From NCBI RefSeq assembly GCF_014196835.1, contig NZ_JACIEK010000008.1, forward strand, positions 62,001 through 126,000: DNA of 64,000 nucleotides, read 5' to 3'. The position numbers and the translations under genes are program-made. The stretch's first letter is position 1, and every line of letters begins with the position of its first letter. Below the pieces are notes generated by a model. That model ran no database searches. It had not been told where the DNA came from and was given only the letters and a program-made list of their open reading frames with translations. The DNA comes from Aureimonas pseudogalii (GTDB lineage: Bacteria > Pseudomonadota > Alphaproteobacteria > Rhizobiales > Rhizobiaceae). This document shows positions 27,480 through 36,529 of the stretch, piece after piece.

Positions 27480-30400
27480 TTATTGGTCGAAGCGTCCCGA
27501 GGCGTGCGCGAGCATCGTGTAGACCTTACCGGTGTCGGACGTCAGATAGCTCTTGCTGCGGGTGTTGTCGGGATCCTTGCGCGAGGCGTCCTGCAGCAGC
27601 ATTTCGAAGTCCGCGATGTAGCGATCGACGGCGCTGCGGAAGTCCGTGTCGCGCTGGTACTTACGGCGGATCTCGTCGAACGTCTGCTGACCCTTCATCG
27701 TGTAGAGCCGGCGGGTGAAGACGTTGCGCTCGCCGTTGCGATAGCGATCCCACAGCTCCACCGAGACGTTGTGATCGATCGCCCGTGCGATGTCGACGGA
27801 CAGCGAGTTGAGGGAGTCGACCACGTGGGCCTGCGTCCGCTCGGCAGGCCGGGCCGGCTCGGCGGAAGCCGCCGGCTGGGATGCCTCGTCGCCGTCCTCG
27901 TCCTGCGACGCACGCCGCAGGAGATCCGACACCCAGCCGCCACCTTGACGATTGGCCTCATCAACCGGCGCCGTGACGCTCGCTGCCGGGCGGCGTGGCT
28001 CGGCAGGCGCAGCCGGGCGGAGCGGCGACAGATCGCCGGCGCGCGGCGCGGCCGTCGGCGTGACGCGCCCCTGCGAACCCGCGTCGGCGCGGGGCGCCTC
28101 GAAGCTCGGCCCCCGCGTGTCGCGGGCTAGATTGCCGTCGACGATGAACTGCCCGGCCGAGCGGTCCTCGATCTCGTCCGCTGCCGGCTCTGCCTCCTGA
28201 CGAAGCGCCGCGGCACGCGGCGGTGCTGATGCAACCGGCCGGGACGCGGTGAGCGGGCGGGGTGACGGGCCGACGCTGTCGGGGGCACGAACGTCGAAGC
28301 CACGGCCCGACTGCGAGACGATCTCGCTCAACTCGCGCAGGGCGCGGATCTGGTCGGACACGGCGCGACGCATGGCTTTCGTGCTCTCGCGGGTCTCGTC
28401 CGGCAGCTCGAACACGCCGCGGCGGATCTCGCCCCGTGCGTTCTCCAGCTCCTGCCGGATTTCGCCGGCGGCCCGCTTCATCTCGGCGGTGGCGCCGCCG
28501 AACCGCTCGGTGGCTTCCTCCATCACGGCGCGGATCATCGCGCGGACCTGCTCCGCGGCATCCTGCGAGCGCCGCTCGGTCTCTTCGAGCTGCCGCTCGG
28601 CCTCGCCCAGCGACGCACCGAGGTCACCGGTGATCGTCTCGGCCACGGCATGGGACCGCTTCTCGGCATCGCCGAACAGACGCTCCACCACCGTCTCGAA
28701 CGAGCCGAGCATCGCACCGATCTCGTCGGAACGCTGTGTCAGACCCGTCGCCAGACTCTGCAGACCCTCGCGGCGATCCTCGAGCGTGATCTGCAGGTTC
28801 TGCTGGGCCGAGTCGAGCAGGGCGCCGGCTTCCGTCAGCATCTGCCCATGCTCGGCGAACTGCGAGGTCAGCGCTGCGATGCGATCCATCGCCGCGACGG
28901 TCGCGCCGTCCATGCGGCCAACCTGTTGAGCGAATCGATCGGACGAGGCTGCGATGTCGCTGCCGACGCGATCGGCTTCGGTGCGGAAGCGCTCGCCGGT
29001 TTCCGCCAGTGTGCCCTCGGCCTGTCCGAGCTGACGCGACGATTCGTCGAGAAGTTCGCGAAGCGACCGGTTGCTGAGGCCGAGGCGATCGACGAGATCG
29101 CCGACGTCGCGGACCAGTTCACCGCGCGCATCCGAGATCGAGGCGACGGCGCCCTGCGTGCGCTGTTCCAGCGCCGCCAGAAGATCGGCCGACGAGGCGC
29201 CGAGCTGCTCGACGGTCTCCTCGGCGCGGCGAACGAAGGCCGCGACGATGCTGGCATTCTCGTCGCGCAGGCGATCGGCGACGTTCTGCGAGCTGTCTTC
29301 GAGCGCGCGCACGGCGTTCGCACCGCTCTCCGAGAGACGATCCACCAGCGGACGGGTCTCGTCGTCGATGAGCCGGGCGAGCTCGGCATTGCGGCTGGCG
29401 AGAAGCTCGGCCAGATCGCGTGTACGGCCTTCCATGTCGCGGCCGATATGATCGGCGCGCTCGGACAGAGTCTGGTCAGAAATCGCGACGCGATCGGCGA
29501 TTTCACTGCCGAACTGCGTAGTCGAGTCGGCGAACTGCTCGCGAATGCGATCGGCCTCGATGCGGATGGCGGTCGCCATGCCGGACAGACGAGCCGAGAT
29601 GTCGGCGCCTTCCTGAAGAAGCGTCTCGCGAGCCTGCTCGGCCTCCTGTCGAATCGAGCCCGCAATCTGCAGCGAGTCGCCGCGCAGGTTTCCGGCGACA
29701 GTGCCGACCTCGTTGCGGATGAGCTGCGTCGCGTCTTCGATCTCGGTACGGAGCGCAGACGCTGCCTCGGACAGATCGCCCCGGATGTCGCCGGTCGTGC
29801 CTTCGAGCGCGATCGACAGCTGGGCGGACAGACCGGACAGTTCCGCGGCGAAACGGGTCGCCCGCTCGTCGAGCGACGACGAGGAGCGATCGGTCTCCCC
29901 GTGGATCAGCGCGGCGGCCTCCTGCACGCGGCCCGAGAAGGCCTCGGCGTCGCCGAGAAGGCGCTTGCGCGCGGCCTCGGCCTGCTCGCTCATCGACAGC
30001 GCGACGGCATCGAGCTCTTCGACGAGGCGGACGCTCTCGGCAGTCAGGCGCTCGCGCGTCTCGCCGGTGCTGGCCTGGACGCGGTCCGTTGCGGTGGCGA
30101 CCTCTTCGATCATCCGCTGCACATGCGCGCCAAGCTCATTCTGCACGCGGTCGGTCTCGCCGCGCATCGCGGCCGCGACGTTTCCGACTTCCGCCGCGAT
30201 GCGGCTGGCGTCGTCGAGGATCAGGCGGCGCGAAGCCTCGCCGGCGTCGCGCAGATGCGAGCTGGCGTTGGTGAACTCGCCGACGATGGCCGCCGACTGC
30301 TCGGAGACGTCGTGGCGGATGAGATCGGCGTGCTCGCGGATCTGGATCGCAGCGGAGGCGACCTCCTCGCGGATCTGACGGGCATCGGTGGAGAACTGTT

Positions 30401-33400
30401 CGCGCGTGCGGTCTCCGACGAGGCGCAGCCGCTCGGCCGCAGCCTCGACGTCGCTCGACAGGCTGGACGCCTGATCGGCGACGATGCGGCGAGCCGCCTC
30501 GGCGTCCTGGCGAAGGCGCTCGGCCATGTCCTCCAGGCCACCGGCAAATTCGCCGGCGACGAGGGCAAGGCGCTCGCGGGCGGCCTCGGCTTCTGTCCGC
30601 ATGGCAAGCGAGGCGCCGCCGATCTGCGTCGTGAAGGCGTCGCCTTCGAGGGCCAGCGACTCGCGGATCTCCTGCGCGTCGCCGCGCATGCGGTCGGCAA
30701 CCTCTGCGACGTTACGGCCGAGCGTCTCTGCCTCCGCTGCGAAGCGACCGCGAGCTTCCTCGGTCATGGCGCGGATGGTGTCCGCGCTCGATGCGATGCC
30801 TTCGGCAATGCGGGCGCTCTCGCCCGTGAGTTCGGTGCGTGCGGTCTCGGAGGTCTCCTGCACGGAGCGGGCGACGGCCTGAATGCGCTCTTCGAACTTC
30901 GCGACTTCCTCGGCAAAGCGCGACTGCGCTTCCTCGGAGGAGGCGCGGAAGACGTTGCCGAGTTCGCCGATCACGATGGCGATCTTCTGGGTCTCGGTTT
31001 CGAGACCGATGCGGGCGCGGTCCGCCTCCTGGCCCATCGTGGCCGTGGCGGCGACGATCGTGTCGCGCAGCGTGTCGGCGATCAGCGAGGTTCGGCCCGA
31101 GAGCGTCCGCTCCACGTTGGCGAGGCCGCGTTCGAGATTGGCGGACATGGCGTCCGTACGCTCTTCGACGGCGAGCGACAGGGTGGCGGTTCCCGTCTCC
31201 AGCGCGGCGACGATCTCGTCGCGCTTGGCCTCCAGCGTCGTGGAGACGTTGCCGGCGCTCTGCTCCAGCACGCGGCGGACGTCGTCTGCGCGATCGCCGA
31301 GCGTGGCGGCCAGCGAACTCGCGACATCCTCGATGGCGGCCGTGAGGTTCTCGCGGCGCTCGTCCATCGCCACCGCAAGCTGACCGTCGGAGTCCGACAA
31401 TGACTGGCGCAGCGCTTCGATGCGCGTGTCCAGCGTCTCGACGATCGCAGCGTTTCCACGATCCAGTTCCGAGGCGAGGCGGTCGGTGCGGTCCGTCAGA
31501 TCGCCAAGGAGGGAGGTCTGCGACGTGTCGACGATGCTGCGCATCGAGGTGACGCGCTCGTCGAGACCTTCGAGCATCGCGGTGCGGGCATGCTCGACGC
31601 TTTCGCGAAGCGAGACGCCGCGACCGTCGAGGCCCTGGATCAGCAGCGTCAGGGCGTTTTCGACCGCCGTGAGGATGTTGCTGGCGTTCTGGTCGATCTC
31701 GCGACCGAACATGCCGGTACGCGCATCGAGGCTGGCGACGAAGTCGGTCTTGGACGTATCGATCGCGGACTGCAGATCGACGATCCGCGCGGCGAGATTG
31801 TCGGCGACGAGCTGCACCGAACGCTCGAAGGTGGTTTCGATGCCGGCGGTCTGTGTCTCCAGCCGCGACAGGAACTCCGACCGGCGGTCGTCGCCGGTGA
31901 GGAGGGCCGTCTCGAGGCGGGCGATCACGTCGTCGCCGACGCGCGCCGTGTAGGCTTCCAGCGAGTCCGACAGGCGCTCGCCGCTCGAGCGCATGAACGC
32001 CTCGCTAGCGGAGATGCGATCGGCGAGACCCGTGGTCAGCGCGGTGGAGCGCTCGTCCAGGCCTTCGAGGAAGCGACCCGTGCGGTCGGCCATGAGAGTG
32101 TCGATCTCACCCTGGCGGCGGTCGAGGTCGGAGGAGAGGGTGCGCGAATGATCGTCGAGCGCGACGTTGATCGCGGCGCTGCGCTCCGAGAGCAGCGTGG
32201 TGATGCGCGAGAGGCGGTCGTCGAGATCGGTGCCGACCGATGTCTGGCTCTCGGCGAGGAGGCGGTGGATCCGATCGGCGCGTTCGTCCAAGGCCCGCTG
32301 CAGATCGGCCGAGCGCGAATCGACGCCGGCGAAGAGGCGACCGTCGGTGCCTTCGAGGACCGTCTCGATGCGCGAGACGTTCGTCTCGATCGCCTGCGTG
32401 ATCGCCTGACCGCGCTCTTCGAGGCTGGCCAGAAGCGACTGCTGGGCGAAGGCGAGGGACGTGTCGATGTCGGCCGAGCGATCGCTCAGAACGGCGCCGA
32501 GCGAGCCGATATGGGACTCGAAGGTCGAGTGGAGCCCGGCCGCCTGGCGCTTGAGCGCGGCATCGACGGACTGGACCGCACCTTCCGCCGTCCGGTTGAC
32601 CGAGGCATGCCCCTCAGCGAAGACGCGGCCGATCTCGCCGGTCTTCTCCGACAGCACCTTGGCGAATTCGCTGGTGCGCTGACCCAGCGCCTCTGCGATC
32701 CGGTCGGTGGAGCGATCGATGGCGGCGGCGCGGCCTTCGATGGTGGTGACGAGTGTCGCGCCCTTGCCGGACAGCGTTTCTTCCAGCGATGCGAGGCGCT
32801 GGTCGAACTGGAGCAGCAACGAGGCGTTGCGATCGTCGAGCAGCCCGGTCGCGCGTTCGATGCGCTCGCCGAAGCCTTCGTCCATCCGACGCAGGAAGCC
32901 GTCGGTCGCCGACGACATCATCGACACCCGCTCGTCGACGCTCGCCGCGATCCGGCCAGCGAGGGCCTCCCCGTCGGACAGAAGACGCGTGGACCGCGCA
33001 TCGAGCGTCTCGGCCAGCGTGCGGTCGAAGACTTCGGCATCGTTCGACAGGCGATCGGACCGCTCGGAGAGGAGCTGCAGAACACGGGCATTCGAGGCCG
33101 CGAGGCGATCGCCCGCTTCCGTGCCCACGAATTCGACCTGCGCCACCAATTCGTCGGAGCGGGTTCGAAGCTCCGCGGTCTGGCGTTCCAAGGCCTTGGC
33201 CAGCGCCGCGCCGGTCTTCTGCAGGCGCAACGTGGTTTCATCCGCGGTGCGTGAAATCTGCTCCACCACGATGGCCGTGTTGCCGGCGAGAGCCGCATCG
33301 ACCTGCGCGCTGCGCTCGTCGAACAGCGTCATCAGAGAGCGCGAGCGATCGTCGTAGGAGCGCGACAGCGCTTCGCCACGTTCGTCGAGGATGCGGTGGA

Positions 33401-34658
33401 AGCGCTGAGAGGCGTCCTCGACCTGTGCGAGAATGCGCTGCGACGCGCTGTCGACGTCGCCGACCAGACGGTCGTGCGAACCGACGACGGAGGTACGCAG
33501 ACGCTCGGCATGGGACAGCATCGCCTCGCGCTCGCTGGCGAGGTCGGCGACCAGCGAACGGATCTTCACTTCGTTGTCGGCGTAGGCTCGCTCGAGCGAC
33601 GACACCTCCGAATGCACGATGCCTTCGAGCTCGCTCATGCGCGACAGCGCGCGCTCGACGCCTTCGCCGAGCGAGGCGACCTCACGGCGAATGGCCTGAC
33701 CGACGCTGGCGACGCGCTCCGAGGCCACCGTCTCCGGCTCGGCAAGGCGAAGTGCCACCTCGGCCATCGAACGGCTCATCAAGCGCAGATCCTGCGACCG
33801 GCGCATCATCATCGCGAAGGCGACGATGAGGAGTGCGGGAAGCACGACCGCGGCTGCCACGATGGCGAGCATTAACGCACTGCCGCCTTCGCTGCCGAGA
33901 GGCGCGAAGCTGCCATTGTTGAAGAAGGCTGCGGCGGCGAGGCCCGACAGCACCACCCAGGCGCCGGCCGCCGCGAAGCCCGCGACCAGATGACGACCGG
34001 ACGCGCGGCGGGAAAGGAGGGCATCCGCCATGACGCTCGCGGACCGCTTCTCGTCGTTGGCGACACTCGTCTTGAAATCACGAGGGCCGGCGGGCTGTGT
34101 CGCCGACGGGGCGCGGGTCGGCTGCGGTGCCTCGGTAAACACCGGCTGGCGGGACGCCGGCTCGCCGAGCGTCGAACGCGGGCGACGGGCCTCTTCGGCG
34201 GCGCTGGCGGCAGCGGCACCACCGGCCACGGCGACGACCTCGGGGGCCGCGTGCAGCGAAGGCTCCTCGGTGGTCCGGTCGTCCGGCGCCTCGCTCGCAA
34301 CGGCGGCGATCAGTTCTTCTTCGCCGAGGAAGAAGTCATCCGTCGGCTCGGCTTCGGCCACCGGCTCGTCGACGCCTTCGGAGGCAGACGACGTCTCGTC
34401 TATGGGGACTTCGGGAGCGGCGGCTTCCTGACGGAATGCGCTGGTGGCAGCCTCGACGGTTCGATCGAACTCCGAGAAGGCAAAGTCGATCGACACGTCG
34501 TCGGCCTTCAGCGTCTCCGCCTCGACATGGCCTTGCGCCGTGCCCGAAACGTTGGCTCCGCCATCCGTCGGCGTCTCGAAGTCGGCGCCCTGAAGCGTCG
34601 CCTCGAGTTCCCGCATCGCTTCTTCGGAAAGCTGTTCGGCCGTCTTGATCTTCGACAT
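27480..34658 (-). CDS. gpr: Giant growth-pole ring protein homologue (GPR/RgsE)
   Basis: A 2,392-residue protein. An acidic, Ala/Pro-rich cytoplasmic N-terminus (1-220) is followed by two membrane helices (about 223-245 and 261-284). Some 1,800 residues of alpha-helical repeats follow, built from units such as 'LDERADRIHRLLAES' and 'RADAEAARRIVADQA'-like text, read by domain tools as apolipoprotein A/E or kinesin-like. A Pro-rich linker leads to a conserved C-terminal domain (about 2275-2392: 'DHNVSVELWDRYRNGERNVF', 'TSDTGKVYTMLAHASGRFDQ'). This architecture is that of Growth Pole Ring protein of Agrobacterium (about 2,100 residues) and RgsE of Sinorhizobium, which organise unipolar growth. 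The gene is unbroken and its start gives a sensible N-terminus. Confidence 0.9.
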   Translation of the reverse strand: MSKIKTAEQLSEEAMRELEATLQGADFETPTDGGANVSGTAQGHVEAETLKADDVSIDFAFSEFDRTVEAATSAFRQEAAAPEVPIDETSSASEGVDEPVAEAEPTDDFFLGEEELIAAVASEAPDDRTTEEPSLHAAPEVVAVAGGAAAASAAEEARRPRSTLGEPASRQPVFTEAPQPTRAPSATQPAGPRDFKTSVANDEKRSASVMADALLSRRASGRHLVAGFAAAGAWVVLSGLAAAAFFNNGSFAPLGSEGGSALMLAIVAAAVVLPALLIVAFAMMMRRSQDLRLMSRSMAEVALRLAEPETVASERVASVGQAIRREVASLGEGVERALSRMSELEGIVHSEVSSLERAYADNEVKIRSLVADLASEREAMLSHAERLRTSVVGSHDRLVGDVDSASQRILAQVEDASQRFHRILDERGEALSRSYDDRSRSLMTLFDERSAQVDAALAGNTAIVVEQISRTADETTLRLQKTGAALAKALERQTAELRTRSDELVAQVEFVGTEAGDRLAASNARVLQLLSERSDRLSNDAEVFDRTLAETLDARSTRLLSDGEALAGRIAASVDERVSMMSSATDGFLRRMDEGFGERIERATGLLDDRNASLLLQFDQRLASLEETLSGKGATLVTTIEGRAAAIDRSTDRIAEALGQRTSEFAKVLSEKTGEIGRVFAEGHASVNRTAEGAVQSVDAALKRQAAGLHSTFESHIGSLGAVLSDRSADIDTSLAFAQQSLLASLEERGQAITQAIETNVSRIETVLEGTDGRLFAGVDSRSADLQRALDERADRIHRLLAESQTSVGTDLDDRLSRITTLLSERSAAINVALDDHSRTLSSDLDRRQGEIDTLMADRTGRFLEGLDERSTALTTGLADRISASEAFMRSSGERLSDSLEAYTARVGDDVIARLETALLTGDDRRSEFLSRLETQTAGIETTFERSVQLVADNLAARIVDLQSAIDTSKTDFVASLDARTGMFGREIDQNASNILTAVENALTLLIQGLDGRGVSLRESVEHARTAMLEGLDERVTSMRSIVDTSQTSLLGDLTDRTDRLASELDRGNAAIVETLDTRIEALRQSLSDSDGQLAVAMDERRENLTAAIEDVASSLAATLGDRADDVRRVLEQSAGNVSTTLEAKRDEIVAALETGTATLSLAVEERTDAMSANLERGLANVERTLSGRTSLIADTLRDTIVAATATMGQEADRARIGLETETQKIAIVIGELGNVFRASSEEAQSRFAEEVAKFEERIQAVARSVQETSETARTELTGESARIAEGIASSADTIRAMTEEARGRFAAEAETLGRNVAEVADRMRGDAQEIRESLALEGDAFTTQIGGASLAMRTEAEAARERLALVAGEFAGGLEDMAERLRQDAEAARRIVADQASSLSSDVEAAAERLRLVGDRTREQFSTDARQIREEVASAAIQIREHADLIRHDVSEQSAAIVGEFTNASSHLRDAGEASRRLILDDASRIAAEVGNVAAAMRGETDRVQNELGAHVQRMIEEVATATDRVQASTGETRERLTAESVRLVEELDAVALSMSEQAEAARKRLLGDAEAFSGRVQEAAALIHGETDRSSSSLDERATRFAAELSGLSAQLSIALEGTTGDIRGDLSEAASALRTEIEDATQLIRNEVGTVAGNLRGDSLQIAGSIRQEAEQARETLLQEGADISARLSGMATAIRIEADRIREQFADSTTQFGSEIADRVAISDQTLSERADHIGRDMEGRTRDLAELLASRNAELARLIDDETRPLVDRLSESGANAVRALEDSSQNVADRLRDENASIVAAFVRRAEETVEQLGASSADLLAALEQRTQGAVASISDARGELVRDVGDLVDRLGLSNRSLRELLDESSRQLGQAEGTLAETGERFRTEADRVGSDIAASSDRFAQQVGRMDGATVAAMDRIAALTSQFAEHGQMLTEAGALLDSAQQNLQITLEDRREGLQSLATGLTQRSDEIGAMLGSFETVVERLFGDAEKRSHAVAETITGDLGASLGEAERQLEETERRSQDAAEQVRAMIRAVMEEATERFGGATAEMKRAAGEIRQELENARGEIRRGVFELPDETRESTKAMRRAVSDQIRALRELSEIVSQSGRGFDVRAPDSVGPSPRPLTASRPVASAPPRAAALRQEAEPAADEIEDRSAGQFIVDGNLARDTRGPSFEAPRADAGSQGRVTPTAAPRAGDLSPLRPAAPAEPRRPAASVTAPVDEANRQGGGWVSDLLRRASQDEDGDEASQPAASAEPARPAERTQAHVVDSLNSLSVDIARAIDHNVSVELWDRYRNGERNVFTRRLYTMKGQQTFDEIRRKYQRDTDFRSAVDRYIADFEMLLQDASRKDPDNTRSKSYLTSDTGKVYTMLAHASGRFDQ

Positions 34659-35057
34659 GGTCCGCTACGCCTCGATACTCGGTTACGCCCGGTCGCGGAC
34701 CTCGGTTCGCTTGCCCACGAACGAACGTCAGTCCAACCGTTGTCTCGGGTCCGCCACGAAGAACGGACTCAAGTCGGAATTCACTCTTGGACAAGGTAGA
34801 TACGCAGCGTGCCGAAGGAAACCGTTAAAACGGTGGTTCGGTACAAGTTTAAACATTTGGTTAACGCTACTCGGACGAAGTTTCCCGTCTTGCGAAAGAC
34901 GTCATCAACTCTGCCGTGCAGGACGGCGGGAGACCAGTGCGCGTTGAGGAAACCTACACCGCTTCCGGCGCATCGTGAAGAGAGCCCGAGCCGATCGAAG
35001 CGCAGTCCCGCGCAGCGGAACTGCCGCCCAAAACGCACCGGGCAGAGGAGAGAGATC
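34659..35057. promoter_or_regulatory. Divergent intergenic region between GPR and the Hpt gene
   Basis: About 400 bp are more AT-rich than their surroundings. They hold a perfect inverted repeat ACCGTT-AA-AACGGT (34821-34834), a GTTTAAAC palindrome (34847-34854), and TAAA-N7-TTAAC (34850-34865). The last matches the CtrA box TTAA-N7-TTAAC at all but one position. No gene is seen. It probably contains promoters for both divergent genes. Confidence 0.45.
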
Positions 35058-35444
35058 ATGTTCGCAGCGAGCGAGACATTCGAGCCGGGATCTCGCCGAG
35101 GCTGGGCCCCGCCATCCGCCTGTCCGTCGCGGGACCGACCGGTCGACCTCGTTCACCTGTCCATTCAGACGATGGGCGATCGGGCTCTCGAAGCGGAGAT
35201 CCTCGATCTGCTGCGCACCCAGATCGCCGCCATTTCGGCGAGCCTCGTCGGCGCCGACGAGGCGCGACGCGCGACGGCCGCCCATGCGATGGCGGGGTCG
35301 GCACGCAATGTCGGCGCCTTCTCCCTGGCCAACGCCGCATCACGGCTCGAGAGCGAACCGGAGAACGCCCATCACCTCGCGTCGGTCGAAAGGGAAATGG
35401 CGCGCGTCACGCTGTTCCTTCGCTCGATGCAGCAGCCGATCTAG
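35058..35444 (+). CDS. Hpt-domain protein
   Basis: A 128-residue protein. The C-terminal 90 residues form a histidine phosphotransfer domain with 'AAHAMAGSARNVGAFSLA'. The phospho-accepting His is kept, but the Lys of the usual H-x-x-K-G-S motif is Ala. The N-terminal 40 residues are disordered-looking. The ATG has GAGGAGAGA upstream. It is divergent from the GPR gene, and a ferredoxin gene follows after 57 bp. It may relay phosphate in a two-component pathway; its partner kinase is not known from sequence. Confidence 0.75.
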   Translation: MFAASETFEPGSRRGWAPPSACPSRDRPVDLVHLSIQTMGDRALEAEILDLLRTQIAAISASLVGADEARRATAAHAMAGSARNVGAFSLANAASRLESEPENAHHLASVEREMARVTLFLRSMQQPI

Positions 35445-35501
35445 CGACGTCGCCAGGCGTTGGCGATTGACACGCAATACGGCCGTGGCCTAGCGAACGG
35501 C

Positions 35502-35822
35502 ATGACCGCCATCACCTTCATCGCGCACGACGGAACCCGCTACGACATCGACGCCGCCGACGGGTCGAGCGCGATGGAGAACGCGATCCGCAACGACGTT
35601 CCCGGTATCGACGCCGATTGTGGCGGCGCCTGCGCCTGTGCCACCTGCCATGTCTATGTGGACGGCGACCATGCCGAGCAGCTTGCCCCGATGGAGGCGA
35701 TGGAAGAGGACATGCTGGACTTCGCGCTCGACGTTCGCTCGAACTCGCGCCTGTCGTGCCAGATTCGCATTCGCCCCGACCTTGCCGGCCTGACCCTCAC
35801 GGTGCCGGCTCGGCAGGCCTGA
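35502..35822 (+). CDS. 2Fe-2S ferredoxin (adrenodoxin type)
   Basis: A 106-residue electron carrier. Cluster ligands are in 'DCGGACACATCHVYVDG' (C-x5-C-x2-C) with the fourth Cys in 'RLSCQIRI', the pattern of adrenodoxin/FdxB-type ferredoxins. The length is normal. The ATG at 35502 (MTAITFIAHDG) gives the usual N-terminal strand; an upstream frame extension is not needed. Confidence 0.93.
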   Translation: MTAITFIAHDGTRYDIDAADGSSAMENAIRNDVPGIDADCGGACACATCHVYVDGDHAEQLAPMEAMEEDMLDFALDVRSNSRLSCQIRIRPDLAGLTLTVPARQA

Positions 35823-35857
35823 TTTCGCGAGTCGGCCAAGCGGCTGGTATGCTGCGG

Positions 35858-36460
35858 TCAGCGAAGAACGAACTGCCCGAGATTCTTGTCGATGCGGCGC
35901 TTGACCCTGGTGTCCGCCACGGAGGACTCGACCCGGTCGAAGTTTCGCTGGGCCCGGTCGTGTTCGGCGAGATCGCCGCGAAACGCCATGTCCGCCACCC
36001 GCTTCATGTCGGCGCAGGTGGCACGCGGTGGCAGCGACCGGATCTCGTTCTCCATGCGCGCCTGCCACGTCTTGGCAATCGCTGCATGTCGGCTTTCGTG
36101 GGTAGCGATCTCGTCCCGCATGGTGCGCCAGAGGATCGTCATCTCCCGCGTCGCGCCAGCCGGCGGCGACCATTTCGGCAGCGTCGTCACCACGTTCAGA
36201 CGAACGCTGGCGCTCTTCACCGAGCATCCGCCCTGACGTTCGGCATAGTCGAAGGCCGGTGTGAAGGTCACGGCCGTCTTGCCACCATGTCGCTCGCCGC
36301 CCCCCAGGAGCGGACCGCCCCGTCCGAACGAATTGTTCAGCTCATCGAGCGTCGTGCCCTGCACCATGAAGTAGGTCGTCCGCTCTGATATGGATCCTGC
36401 CACCGCCGGAACCGTCGGCAACAGCAGCAGTGCGGCACTCAGGGCATGAACCAGATTCAT
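35858..36460 (-). CDS. Secreted DUF922-type putative Zn-dependent peptidase
   Basis: A 200-residue protein with a Sec signal peptide (cleavage near 'VPAVAGS', residue 22). The domain contains 'TILWRTMRDEIATHESRHAAI', in which HESRH is an HExxH-type zinc motif. This fits the DUF922 family of predicted secreted metallopeptidases. Cys residues at 'GGCSV' and 'ATCAD' may form a disulfide. The ATG at 36460 is preferred over 36496 because it puts the signal at the start. Confidence 0.78.
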   Translation of the reverse strand: MNLVHALSAALLLLPTVPAVAGSISERTTYFMVQGTTLDELNNSFGRGGPLLGGGERHGGKTAVTFTPAFDYAERQGGCSVKSASVRLNVVTTLPKWSPPAGATREMTILWRTMRDEIATHESRHAAIAKTWQARMENEIRSLPPRATCADMKRVADMAFRGDLAEHDRAQRNFDRVESSVADTRVKRRIDKNLGQFVLR

Positions 36461-36529
36461 CGACGGCCTCGACGGCTTGAAAGATCCTGGCCTCACGCTA
36501 CGCGATTATCGGAATGGCACAACTGCCTT

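Noticed and set aside
28650-33254. Very long open frames on the plus strand opposite the GPR gene (917 and 554 codons)
   Set aside because: They mirror the repetitive, GC-rich codons of the minus-strand gene. Their products are low-complexity Arg/Gly/Ala-rich with no domain, while the minus strand gives a coherent known architecture.
28000-33800. CRISPR array or tandem DNA repeat
   Set aside because: The periodicity here is in the protein (helical repeats); the DNA units differ in sequence and length, with no constant direct repeat and spacer pattern.
27480-34658. GPR gene read as a kinesin, SMC or chemoreceptor
   Set aside because: There is no nucleotide-binding motif and no conserved chemoreceptor hairpin tip. 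Similarity to those families comes from generic coiled coil.
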